Origin: Bacteroidota bacterium
Lineage (GTDB): Bacteria; Bacteroidota; Bacteroidia; Flavobacteriales; Flavobacteriaceae
Length of the DNA stretch: 64,000 nt
Direction of reading: 5' to 3'
NCBI GenBank assembly: GCA_023386585.1
Contig: JAEWJM010000025.1
Coordinates: 1 to 64,000, forward strand
Shown: in pieces, positions 53,501 to 60,551 of the stretch
Position numbering within the stretch: the stretch's first letter is position 1
Layout of the letters: the number at the start of each line of letters is the position of its first letter
Translations under genes and position numbers: made by a program
Notes under the pieces: model-generated
The model's database searches: none
Told to the model about the DNA's origin: nothing
Seen by the model: the letters and a program-made list of their open reading frames with translations, nothing else

Positions 53501-53528
53501 TTGCAGTTTCAAAAAAATCCTATCTTTA
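53501..53528 (+). promoter_or_regulatory. Candidate promoter of the maltose operon
   Basis: TTG at 53501-53503, a 17-base spacer, then TATCTTTA at 53521-53528. This is the same -7 variant, ending in A, as at the regulator gene. A second TATATTTA lies at 53547-53554. The ATG is at 53615. Confidence 0.45.
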
Positions 53529-53575
53529 CAACCGATTATCAAAGCTTATATTTACTTCGACACTAAAAAAGTTTT

Positions 53576-53594
53576 GATAAGCATCGCGCTTATC
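53576..53594. promoter_or_regulatory. Inverted repeat upstream of the maltose transporter, possible operator
   Basis: GATAAGC and GCTTATC form a perfect 7-bp inverted repeat around a 5-base spacer, 21 bases before the ATG and downstream of the candidate promoter. That is a suitable place for a repressor to block transcription. It does not resemble the CG-centred site at 52365, so the binding protein is unknown. Confidence 0.4.
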
Positions 53595-53614
53595 GTATCT
53601 AACAAATTACGATA

Positions 53615-55144
53615 ATGGAAAAGCGAAAATTAGGTTTCTGGGAGATCTGGAACATGAGTTTTGGATTTCTCGGGATTCAGTTCGGATTTGCCCTCCAGAA
53701 TGCAAACACCTCCCGTATTTTTGACACGCTTGGCGCCGATGTAGACAAAATCGGTCTGTATTGGCTTGCTGCTCCGCTTACCGGACTCATCGTCCAGCCT
53801 ATCATTGGATATTTTTCCGACCGAACGTGGACAAGGCTTGGCCGCAGAAGGCCGTACTTTCTTGTAGGCGCAATTCTTTCTGCAATCGCACTTTTCATGA
53901 TGCCGAACTCGCCGACCCTTTGGATCGCCATAGGAACACTTTGGATTATGGATTCTTCGATCAACATTTCAATGGAGCCTTTCCGCGCGTTTGTTGGCGA
54001 TAACCTTCCGGAAAAACAGCGAACACTCGGTTTTGCAATGCAAAGTTTCTTTATCGGGATTGGAGCAGTGGTTGGCTCGGCATTGCCCTATATTTTCACC
54101 AATTGGTTTGGAATCGAGAATACCGCTCCGGAAGGCATAATTCCTTCGTCGGTGAAATGGTCGTTCTATGTTGGTGGAGTCGTGTTCCTGCTTGCCGTTT
54201 TATGGACGGTTTTCAATTCGAAAGAATATTCGCCCGATGAACTTGAAGCATTCGAGTCGGCAAAGCACGCCGCCGGAAATAACGAGCCTGAATCGCAATC
54301 GGCTGTCACCACGCAGCGGCAATTTTATATTGGCCTTTTCCTGCTTTTCATTGGAGCATCGGCGTCATTTTACGTGCATCATATCAATTCCCAAGGTGCC
54401 GGAAATGAGCATAAGGAACTTTACATTTTATCGTTCGGGCTTGTCGTGGTCGGACTCCTGTTCGCGATTGTCGCCCAGCTCCGAAAAACAAATGTCCGCA
54501 ACGGATTTACTGTAATAGTAACCGATTTGCTCAACATGCCCAAGACGATGAAACAACTCGCCTGGGTTCAGTTTTTTTCGTGGTTTGCATTGTTTTCAAT
54601 GTGGATTTACACCACAAAAGCGGTTACCGGCCATGTTTTTGGCACCGATGATACGACATCCAAACTGTATAACGATGCCGCCGATTGGGTCGCCGTAATG
54701 TTTACCGTGTATAACGGAGTTGCTGCAGCCGTAGCTTTCCTGTTGCCTGTGTTGGCGCGAAGAACCAGCAACAAATTCACCCACATGCTTGCATTGGTAG
54801 CCGGCGGGATTGGCCTGATATCTATTTATTTTCTTTCGGATAAGGTTGGCCTTTTGCTCGCAATGTGCGGCGTCGGAATTGCCTGGGCCAGTATTCTATC
54901 GATTCCGTATGCAATGCTTTCGGGCTCGCTTCCGTCATCAAAAATGGGCTATTACATGGGCGTTTTCAATTTCTTCATCGTAATACCGCAAATCGTTGCC
55001 GGGACCGTTCTTGGTTTCCTGGTGAACGACTTTTTTAATAATGAACCTGTTTATGCACTGATTGTCGGCGGATGCTCGATGGTGCTGGCCGGACTGCTGA
55101 CACTGACAGTTTCGACCAATAAAAAGATTGATATCAATGAATAG
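53615..55144 (+). CDS. MFS maltose/oligosaccharide symporter (SLC45/GPH-like)
   Basis: This 509-residue inner-membrane transporter has about 12 helices and begins LGFWEIWNMSFGFLGIQFGFALQNANTSRIF. It has the loop motif GYFSDRTWTRLGRRRPYFLVG, typical of SLC45-like and sucrose/maltose MFS carriers. MIT-like segments continue to the C-terminal ALIVGGCSMVLAGLLTLTV. In flavobacterial maltose loci this carrier brings maltose into the cytoplasm for the phosphorylase encoded downstream. Its last codons overlap the start of the phosphoglucomutase gene. Confidence 0.9.
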   Translation: MEKRKLGFWEIWNMSFGFLGIQFGFALQNANTSRIFDTLGADVDKIGLYWLAAPLTGLIVQPIIGYFSDRTWTRLGRRRPYFLVGAILSAIALFMMPNSPTLWIAIGTLWIMDSSINISMEPFRAFVGDNLPEKQRTLGFAMQSFFIGIGAVVGSALPYIFTNWFGIENTAPEGIIPSSVKWSFYVGGVVFLLAVLWTVFNSKEYSPDELEAFESAKHAAGNNEPESQSAVTTQRQFYIGLFLLFIGASASFYVHHINSQGAGNEHKELYILSFGLVVVGLLFAIVAQLRKTNVRNGFTVIVTDLLNMPKTMKQLAWVQFFSWFALFSMWIYTTKAVTGHVFGTDDTTSKLYNDAADWVAVMFTVYNGVAAAVAFLLPVLARRTSNKFTHMLALVAGGIGLISIYFLSDKVGLLLAMCGVGIAWASILSIPYAMLSGSLPSSKMGYYMGVFNFFIVIPQIVAGTVLGFLVNDFFNNEPVYALIVGGCSMVLAGLLTLTVSTNKKIDINE

Positions 55145-55793
55145 AAAGACATTCATTTTCGACCTTGACGGCGTTATTGTGGATACCGCACGGTACCACT
55201 TCCTGGCATGGCAGAAAATTTCCGATGAACTCGGCGTCGAATTTACTCCCGAGCATAATGAACAATTAAAAGGAGTTAGCCGCGTACGATCGCTTGACAT
55301 TATTCTCGAGCTTGGAAAAATAAACGCTTCACAGAACGACAAAGAGCGATGGCTTCAGCAGAAAAATGAAGATTACCTGCATTACATCGAAAACATGAAC
55401 GAAAGTGAAATTCTCGATGGAGTCGTACATGTGCTGAGTTACCTGCGCGCAAAGGATCAGCTGATCGCTTTGGGATCGGCGAGTAAAAATGCACGGCCGA
55501 TATTGGACCGGGTGAACATCCGCCATTTTTTCGATGCAATAGTCGACGGAAACGACGTGACTAATGCGAAGCCGGATCCTGAAGTTTTTTTAAATGCCGC
55601 GCGTCAGCTTGATTCTGCAGTTGAGGACTGCATTGTATTCGAGGATTCGGTGGCCGGCATTCAGGCGGCGAATATCGGAGGAATGACCAGCGTTGGCATC
55701 GGCGACAGCAAGATACTGCAGGAGGCACAGTATATTTTTCCCGATTTTACGCATATCAATTCGACATTCCTCGAAACGCTAATCAAAAAATAG
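55137..55793 (+). CDS. pgmB: Beta-phosphoglucomutase
   Basis: This enzyme converts beta-glucose-1-phosphate to glucose-6-phosphate and completes maltose phosphorolysis. The 218-residue HAD-superfamily protein has the nucleophile motif FDLDGVIVDTARYH (Asp9, Asp11), the beta-PGM cap segment KGVSRVRSLDII, GSASKNARPILD, and the lysine/acidic block KPDPEVFLNAA with VFEDSVAGIQAA. The ATG at 55137 overlaps the end of the transporter gene; an ATG three codons upstream is also possible. It lies directly before the GH65 phosphorylase. Confidence 0.94.
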   Translation: MNRKTFIFDLDGVIVDTARYHFLAWQKISDELGVEFTPEHNEQLKGVSRVRSLDIILELGKINASQNDKERWLQQKNEDYLHYIENMNESEILDGVVHVLSYLRAKDQLIALGSASKNARPILDRVNIRHFFDAIVDGNDVTNAKPDPEVFLNAARQLDSAVEDCIVFEDSVAGIQAANIGGMTSVGIGDSKILQEAQYIFPDFTHINSTFLETLIKK

Positions 55794-55844
55794 AAAGAAA
55801 ATTCCGTTGGATTTTTTAATGATAATGAAGAACAAAACGTACTG

Positions 55845-58154
55845 ATGAACCAGGATTATATCAAGCCAGACCACTGGTCAATTATCGAAGAAGGATTTGA
55901 TCCGGCGCGGGTGAAATCGTCCGAAAGCCTTTTCAGCATCGGGAACGGCGCCATGGGCCAACGCGCGAATTTCGAGGAACACTACTCAGGAGCAACTTTT
56001 CAGGGAAGTTATATCGCCGGGATTTATTATCCTGATAAAACCCGGGTTGGCTGGTGGAAAAATGGCTATCCCGAATATTTTGCGAAGGTGCTGAATGCGC
56101 CAAACTGGATCGGGATCGATGTGGAAATAAACGGTGAAACCCTCGATCTGAATAAATGCGCCAAAGTCGACAACTTCCGCCGGGAGCTGAACATGAAAGA
56201 AGGTTGGTACAGCCGCTCTTTTGATGCGACGCTGCAGAATGGCATTTCTGTTAAAGCCACGATCCGCCGATTCTTATCTTTAATTATCGACGAAGCCGGG
56301 TTTATAAACTACGAAATTACGCCAACGAGCGGCGATGCAACGATTGTCTTCAAACCGTATATCGATGCAGGCGTTCACAATGAAGACGCCAATTGGGAAG
56401 AACGTTTCTGGCAGCCGATTGAGGTGCAAAGGGAAGAAAATTCAGCCTTTGTGACGGCGAGGACATTTAAGACGCACTTTGGAGTTGCGACCTTCATGCA
56501 CAACACCATTTTTGTGGATGGAAAAAAGCAGTCCGCAAAAGCTGAAACACTCCGGAAGACAGAGAGCGTGATTGCCTTTTCATACACTGTGAAGTCGGAA
56601 AAAGGCCATACGGCATCAATACAGAAAATCGGCGGATATACCGTTACGCTGAACCATCCGCAGGATAAACTCATCGCGGCTGCGAAAGAGGTTATCGCAA
56701 AAGCGTCGCACGCAGGTTTTGATGCGATGTTGGAAGAACAGAAATCGGCCTGGGCGAAGATTTGGGAAATGTCCGATATTACAATCGAAGGCGATGTAAT
56801 GGCGCAACAGGGAATCCGGTTCAACATCTTCCAGTTGAACCAGACCTATCTTGGTAAGGATTCACGATTAAACATCGGACCGAAAGGTTTTACCGGCGAA
56901 AAATACGGCGGTTCGACGTATTGGGATACCGAGGCATATTGCATACCGTTTTACATGGCGACGAAAGACCAGCAGGTTGCGAGAAACCTTCTGACCTACC
57001 GATACAACCAGCTTGACAAAGCCATTGAGAATGCTCAAAAGCTGGGTTTTACAAACGGGGCGGCGCTCTATCCGATGGTGACTATGAACGGTGAAGAATG
57101 CCACAACGAATGGGAAATCACCTTTGAGGAAATCCACCGCAACGGAGCGATTGCTTTTGCGATCTACAACTACTGCCGATATACCGGCGATTACAGTTAC
57201 GTCCCTGAAAAAGGACTTGAAGTGCTGATTGCAATCGCGAGATTCTGGCACCAGCGGGCGACATTTTCAAAAGATAAAAACAAATTCGTCATCCTTGGCG
57301 TGACCGGGCCAAACGAGTATGAAAACAATGTCAACAATAATTTTTACACCAATTATTTAGCGAAATGGTGCATTGATTATGCGACTGAGCAAATTTCGGA
57401 AGTACAGAAAAATTACCATTCCGATTATTCGCGCGTGATCTCGGAGGTGAATTTGACTGACATCGAAATCGAAAAGTGGAAAGATGTGGCGGCCCGGATG
57501 TACTTCCCTTATTCTGACGAACAAGGCGTATATCTTCAACAAGATGGGTTTCTCGACAAGGAACTGGTAAAGGTTTCCGATCTTGACAAATCGCAGCGGC
57601 CTATCAACCAGAAATGGTCGTGGGACAGGATTTTGCGATCGCCATACATCAAGCAGGCCGATGTGCTGCAGGGCTTTTACTTTTTTGAGGATCATTTTAC
57701 GATGGAAGAACTGGAGAAGCATTTTGATTTTTATGAACCGTTTACCGTTCACGAATCATCGTTGTCGCCATGCGTCCATTCGATTCAGGCTTCAGCTCTC
57801 GGAAAAATGGATATGGCGTATGCGTTCTATCTGCGGACGTCAAGGCTTGATCTTGACGATTATAACAAGGAAGTGGAAGAAGGTTGCCACATCACTTCGA
57901 TGGCCGGAACCTGGATGAGTATCGTTGAAGGTTTTGGCGGAATGCGCGTACGTGAGAATGTTTTGCATTTTTCGCCTCGGATTCCGAAGCAATGGAAAGG
58001 TTATTCGTTCAAGATCAATTTCCGCAACCAGATTTTGAAAGTGATCGTCGAAGCTGATCGTACGCATTTTTCACTGGAGGGCGGAACAGAACTTTGTGTG
58101 GTTGTAAATGGACGCGAAGTGCGGGTTGCGCCTGATAATTTGATCACGGTGTAA
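55845..58154 (+). CDS. GH65 maltose phosphorylase
   Basis: Maltose phosphorylase splits maltose with phosphate into glucose and beta-glucose-1-phosphate, saving one ATP. The 769 residues show the GH65 layout: an N-terminal beta-sandwich (SLFSIGNGAMGQRANFEEHYSG), an (alpha/alpha)6 barrel with YWDTEAYCIPFY and ECHNEWEITFEEIHRNGAIAFAI, the segment VTGPNEYENNVNNNFYTNYLA, and a C-terminal sheet. The general acid is probably Glu491 in GPNEYE, by correspondence with the Lactobacillus brevis enzyme. Kojibiose or trehalose phosphorylase are related alternatives, but the maltose context favours this call. There is no signal peptide, so it is cytoplasmic. Confidence 0.92.
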   Translation: MNQDYIKPDHWSIIEEGFDPARVKSSESLFSIGNGAMGQRANFEEHYSGATFQGSYIAGIYYPDKTRVGWWKNGYPEYFAKVLNAPNWIGIDVEINGETLDLNKCAKVDNFRRELNMKEGWYSRSFDATLQNGISVKATIRRFLSLIIDEAGFINYEITPTSGDATIVFKPYIDAGVHNEDANWEERFWQPIEVQREENSAFVTARTFKTHFGVATFMHNTIFVDGKKQSAKAETLRKTESVIAFSYTVKSEKGHTASIQKIGGYTVTLNHPQDKLIAAAKEVIAKASHAGFDAMLEEQKSAWAKIWEMSDITIEGDVMAQQGIRFNIFQLNQTYLGKDSRLNIGPKGFTGEKYGGSTYWDTEAYCIPFYMATKDQQVARNLLTYRYNQLDKAIENAQKLGFTNGAALYPMVTMNGEECHNEWEITFEEIHRNGAIAFAIYNYCRYTGDYSYVPEKGLEVLIAIARFWHQRATFSKDKNKFVILGVTGPNEYENNVNNNFYTNYLAKWCIDYATEQISEVQKNYHSDYSRVISEVNLTDIEIEKWKDVAARMYFPYSDEQGVYLQQDGFLDKELVKVSDLDKSQRPINQKWSWDRILRSPYIKQADVLQGFYFFEDHFTMEELEKHFDFYEPFTVHESSLSPCVHSIQASALGKMDMAYAFYLRTSRLDLDDYNKEVEEGCHITSMAGTWMSIVEGFGGMRVRENVLHFSPRIPKQWKGYSFKINFRNQILKVIVEADRTHFSLEGGTELCVVVNGREVRVAPDNLITV

Positions 58155-58164
58155 ATTTGCGGAT

Positions 58165-58195
58165 AAACCTCAAAGGTTTTAAAAACCTTAGGTTT
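58165..58195. repeat. REP-like palindrome, copy 1 (degenerate)
   Basis: Left arm AAACCTCAAAGGTTTT is followed by right arm AAAAACCTTAGGTTT, which lacks two bases (TG) of the full arm. It starts ten bases after the GH65 stop and ends nine bases before the transposase-like ATG. It shares its sequence with the perfect copy at 58604-58636. Confidence 0.85.
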
Positions 58196-58203
58196 ATTTG
58201 AAA

Positions 58204-58560
58204 ATGCAAAAGACAGAGACGCTGCTGCCCGGTAAAGTTTACAAGATTATCCAACACGGAAACGGCCATGACATCTTGTTTTTCAATTCGGGAAATAAAA
58301 GCTATTTTCAAAAATTAGTCGAGCGGCATTTAATGGCAATCAGCATTGTACTGGATTTACAACTGGAACAAAGGCGCATACAGGTAATCCTCAAGATTAA
58401 GCCTGAGGAAGATATTCCTGAAAAGTATCGCGAAAAGCTTCATTTGCCAATATCGAATTTGTTTAATAGCTACGCCAAGTCGATCAACAAACGCTACAAC
58501 AGGAAGGGCAGCTTGTTTCGGGTACGATTTGAGCGGCAACAGTTGCAATTGCCGGAATAA
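58204..58560 (+). pseudogene. Shortened REP-associated transposase-like (RAYT/IS200-like) protein without the HUH motif
   Basis: The 118-residue product resembles the N-terminal two-thirds of Bacteroidota TnpA_REP transposases. It starts with a GKVYKIIQHGNG/NLFF-like strand, then YFQKLVERHLMAISIVLDL, a segment ending VILKIKPEEDIPEKY, and the hallmark ISNLFNSYAKSINKRYNRKGSLF. In active members the strand before that holds the metal-binding HxH (typically NHFHLLIK). Here the aligned stretch reads EQRRIQVILKIK, so both histidines are lost. The C-terminal part with YIHxNP and the catalytic tyrosine region is absent. The frame is intact from ATG 58204, so it may be a relic or a repurposed DNA-binding protein. 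Palindromes flank it on both sides. Confidence 0.7.
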
Positions 58561-58570
58561 AAATACAATT

Positions 58571-60466
58571 ATGGCTTATCGAAAATTTACCTTGCATTCA
58601 TTCAAACCTCAAAGGTTTTTAAAACCTTTGAGGTTTATATTAATAATATTAATCACATTTTCCACGGTAAAATCCCCCGCACAGATCACCCGCACTGAAC
58701 CGCCGTTCTGGTTTGCGGGAATGAAAAATCCTTCGCTGCAGATCCTATTTTACGGTAAGAACATCACCCAATTCCAGCCTTCGGCACCGCTTAATGTCAC
58801 GATCACAAACGTCACCCGGACCGAAAATCCGAATTACCTTTTCGTCACCATCGACACCAAAAATCTTCCGCCCGGAGAAATCAACTTTTCATTTACCACT
58901 TCAAAAAAATCGTTCACCAGTAAATACACGCTTCGCCCGCGTCGCACCGATTCCGCTACCAGGAAAAGTTTCGGGCCCGAAGACGTCATCTACCTGCTCA
59001 TGCCCGACCGCTTCGCCAACGGCAACACCGCAAACGATAGCAGCCAGCAACTCACCGAAAAAGCAAACCGCAACAATCCCGTTGGAAGGCACGGCGGCGA
59101 CATCGATGGAATCATCAACAACCTCGATTACATCCAAAGCCTCGGCGCCACCGCGCTCTGGTCAACGCCGCTTTGCGAAGACAACGATCCGGCCGGCTCC
59201 TATCACGGCTACGGCCAGTCGGATGTTTACAAAATCGATCCGCGTTACGGCACAAATGACGATTACCTCCGCCTTTCGACCGAGCTGCACAAGCGCAAAA
59301 TGAAATTAATCCTTGATTATGTTACCAATCATTGGGGCGATCATTGGACGTTCAAAGACATGCCAACCCACGACTGGCTGCACCAGTTTCCCGGATATGC
59401 GCAAACCAACTACCGCATGACGACCCAGTTCGATACGCATGCGGCAACTTCCGATGCCGAATTGTGCGAAAAAGGCTGGTTCGTAAAATCAATGCCCGAC
59501 CTGAACCAGGCAAATCCGCTGATGCTGAATTACCTCATCCAAAACGCAATCTGGTGGATCGAATATGCCGATGTTGACGGCTTCCGCGTTGATACTTATT
59601 CTTATAATGACAAAGCGGGAATCGCAAAGTGGACTAAGGCAATCACCGACGAATATCCCTACTTCAACATCGCAGGCGAAGTCTGGATGCACAGCCCATC
59701 GCAAATTTCCTACTGGCAAAAGGACAGCCCGGTCGGCGCCATCGAAAGTTATAATTCGTTTTTGCCAACGGTGATGGACTTCCCGTTGCACGACGTTATT
59801 GGCGACGTTTTTAACGAGGACAAAGCGCAATTCGACAAGGGAATCATCCGCATTTACGACAACTTCGCCAACGATTTCCTATACAAAAATCCGAACCACA
59901 TGCTGGTTTTCCTCGAGAACCATGACACCAACCGGTTTAACGAATCGTATAACGGCGACCTTGCGAAATACAAAATGGGACTGGCGCTCATAGCTACGAT
60001 CCGCGGAATTCCACAAATTTACTACGGCTCCGAAATCGGGATGCGCGGAAGCAAAGCAACCGGCGATGCCGACATCCGACGCGATTTTCCGGGAGGCTGG
60101 CAAAACGACCCGCAAAATGCATTCACCGCGGCCGGCCGCACCGAGATCCAACAGCAGTTTTTCGACTACACCCAGAAATTGCTCAACTGGCGAAAATCGA
60201 AAACCGTTGTCCACAATGGAAAAATGACGCACTTCGTTCCCGAAGAAAATGTTTATATTTATTTTCGGCACGACGACAGCAATGCTGTAATGGTGATCCT
60301 CAACAACAGCACATCGACACAAACCATAAAAGCGGGTCGCTTCAGCGAAGTGATCCAGAATCGAAAAACCGGCCACGATGTGATCACCGGCAAAACGTAT
60401 GCGGTCGACCCGAATGCCGCGTTGACAATTGAACCCAAATCCGCGCTGATCCTGGAGTTGGATTAG
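58571..60466 (+). CDS. Periplasmic GH13 neopullulanase/cyclomaltodextrinase-like enzyme
   Basis: This SusA-like enzyme cuts maltodextrins, cyclodextrins or pullulan after import. The 631 residues have an unusually long signal peptide (about 1-38, hydrophobic core FILIILITF), an N-terminal cyclomaltodextrinase-type domain (about 40-125), and a GH13 barrel. Asp341 (GFRVDTYSY) is the nucleophile, Glu370 (NIAGEVWMH) the acid/base and Asp452 (LENHDTNRF) the third acid. A C-terminal cap follows. Residues 12-22 are encoded exactly by the 33-base REP palindrome in frame, a probable insertion. A TTG at 58628 could be an alternative start giving a shorter signal peptide. Codons look richer in C than in the neighbouring genes. 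Confidence 0.92.
   Translation: MAYRKFTLHSFKPQRFLKPLRFILIILITFSTVKSPAQITRTEPPFWFAGMKNPSLQILFYGKNITQFQPSAPLNVTITNVTRTENPNYLFVTIDTKNLPPGEINFSFTTSKKSFTSKYTLRPRRTDSATRKSFGPEDVIYLLMPDRFANGNTANDSSQQLTEKANRNNPVGRHGGDIDGIINNLDYIQSLGATALWSTPLCEDNDPAGSYHGYGQSDVYKIDPRYGTNDDYLRLSTELHKRKMKLILDYVTNHWGDHWTFKDMPTHDWLHQFPGYAQTNYRMTTQFDTHAATSDAELCEKGWFVKSMPDLNQANPLMLNYLIQNAIWWIEYADVDGFRVDTYSYNDKAGIAKWTKAITDEYPYFNIAGEVWMHSPSQISYWQKDSPVGAIESYNSFLPTVMDFPLHDVIGDVFNEDKAQFDKGIIRIYDNFANDFLYKNPNHMLVFLENHDTNRFNESYNGDLAKYKMGLALIATIRGIPQIYYGSEIGMRGSKATGDADIRRDFPGGWQNDPQNAFTAAGRTEIQQQFFDYTQKLLNWRKSKTVVHNGKMTHFVPEENVYIYFRHDDSNAVMVILNNSTSTQTIKAGRFSEVIQNRKTGHDVITGKTYAVDPNAALTIEPKSALILELD
58604..58636. repeat. REP-like palindrome, copy 2 (perfect, inside the GH13 coding sequence)
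   Basis: Arms AAACCTCAAAGGTTTT and AAAACCTTTGAGGTTT are exact reverse complements around one central T, 33 bases in all. The element fills codons 12-22 of the GH13 gene without breaking frame. It lies 44 bases after the transposase-like stop, in mirror position to copy 1. Confidence 0.92.
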
Positions 60467-60538
60467 GAGCTTTTTCCTGCTTTCGGCTGTATCTTGCCTC
60501 CGTTTCCCTCCGGCAAGGATGCCGCCTCAATCAGGGCT
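60467..60538 (-). ncRNA. Structured intergenic element resembling a recurrent flavobacterial RNA (possibly Flavo-1)
   Basis: Read on the minus strand, nested helices can be drawn: AGC/GCT, CCTG/CAGG, GGC/GCC and CTTGCC/GGCAAG, with unpaired GAAAG and AAAAA between them on the 3' side. The segments GGCATCCTT, GATACAG and AAAGCAGGAAAAAGC resemble a motif I recall as common between genes in Flavobacterium. I cannot confirm it equals the Rfam Flavo-1 motif. It occupies most of the gap between the GH13 and GH31 genes, antisense to the operon, starting right at the GH13 stop. Confidence 0.55.
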
Positions 60539-60551
60539 AAAAATATTTGCA

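Noticed and set aside
58165..58195. Reading the first palindrome simply as the terminator of the GH65 gene
   Set aside because: The stem is A/T-rich with a poor T-run, and the same sequence recurs as a perfect copy inside a coding region where termination would be harmful. A repeat-element explanation fits better, although weak termination is not excluded.
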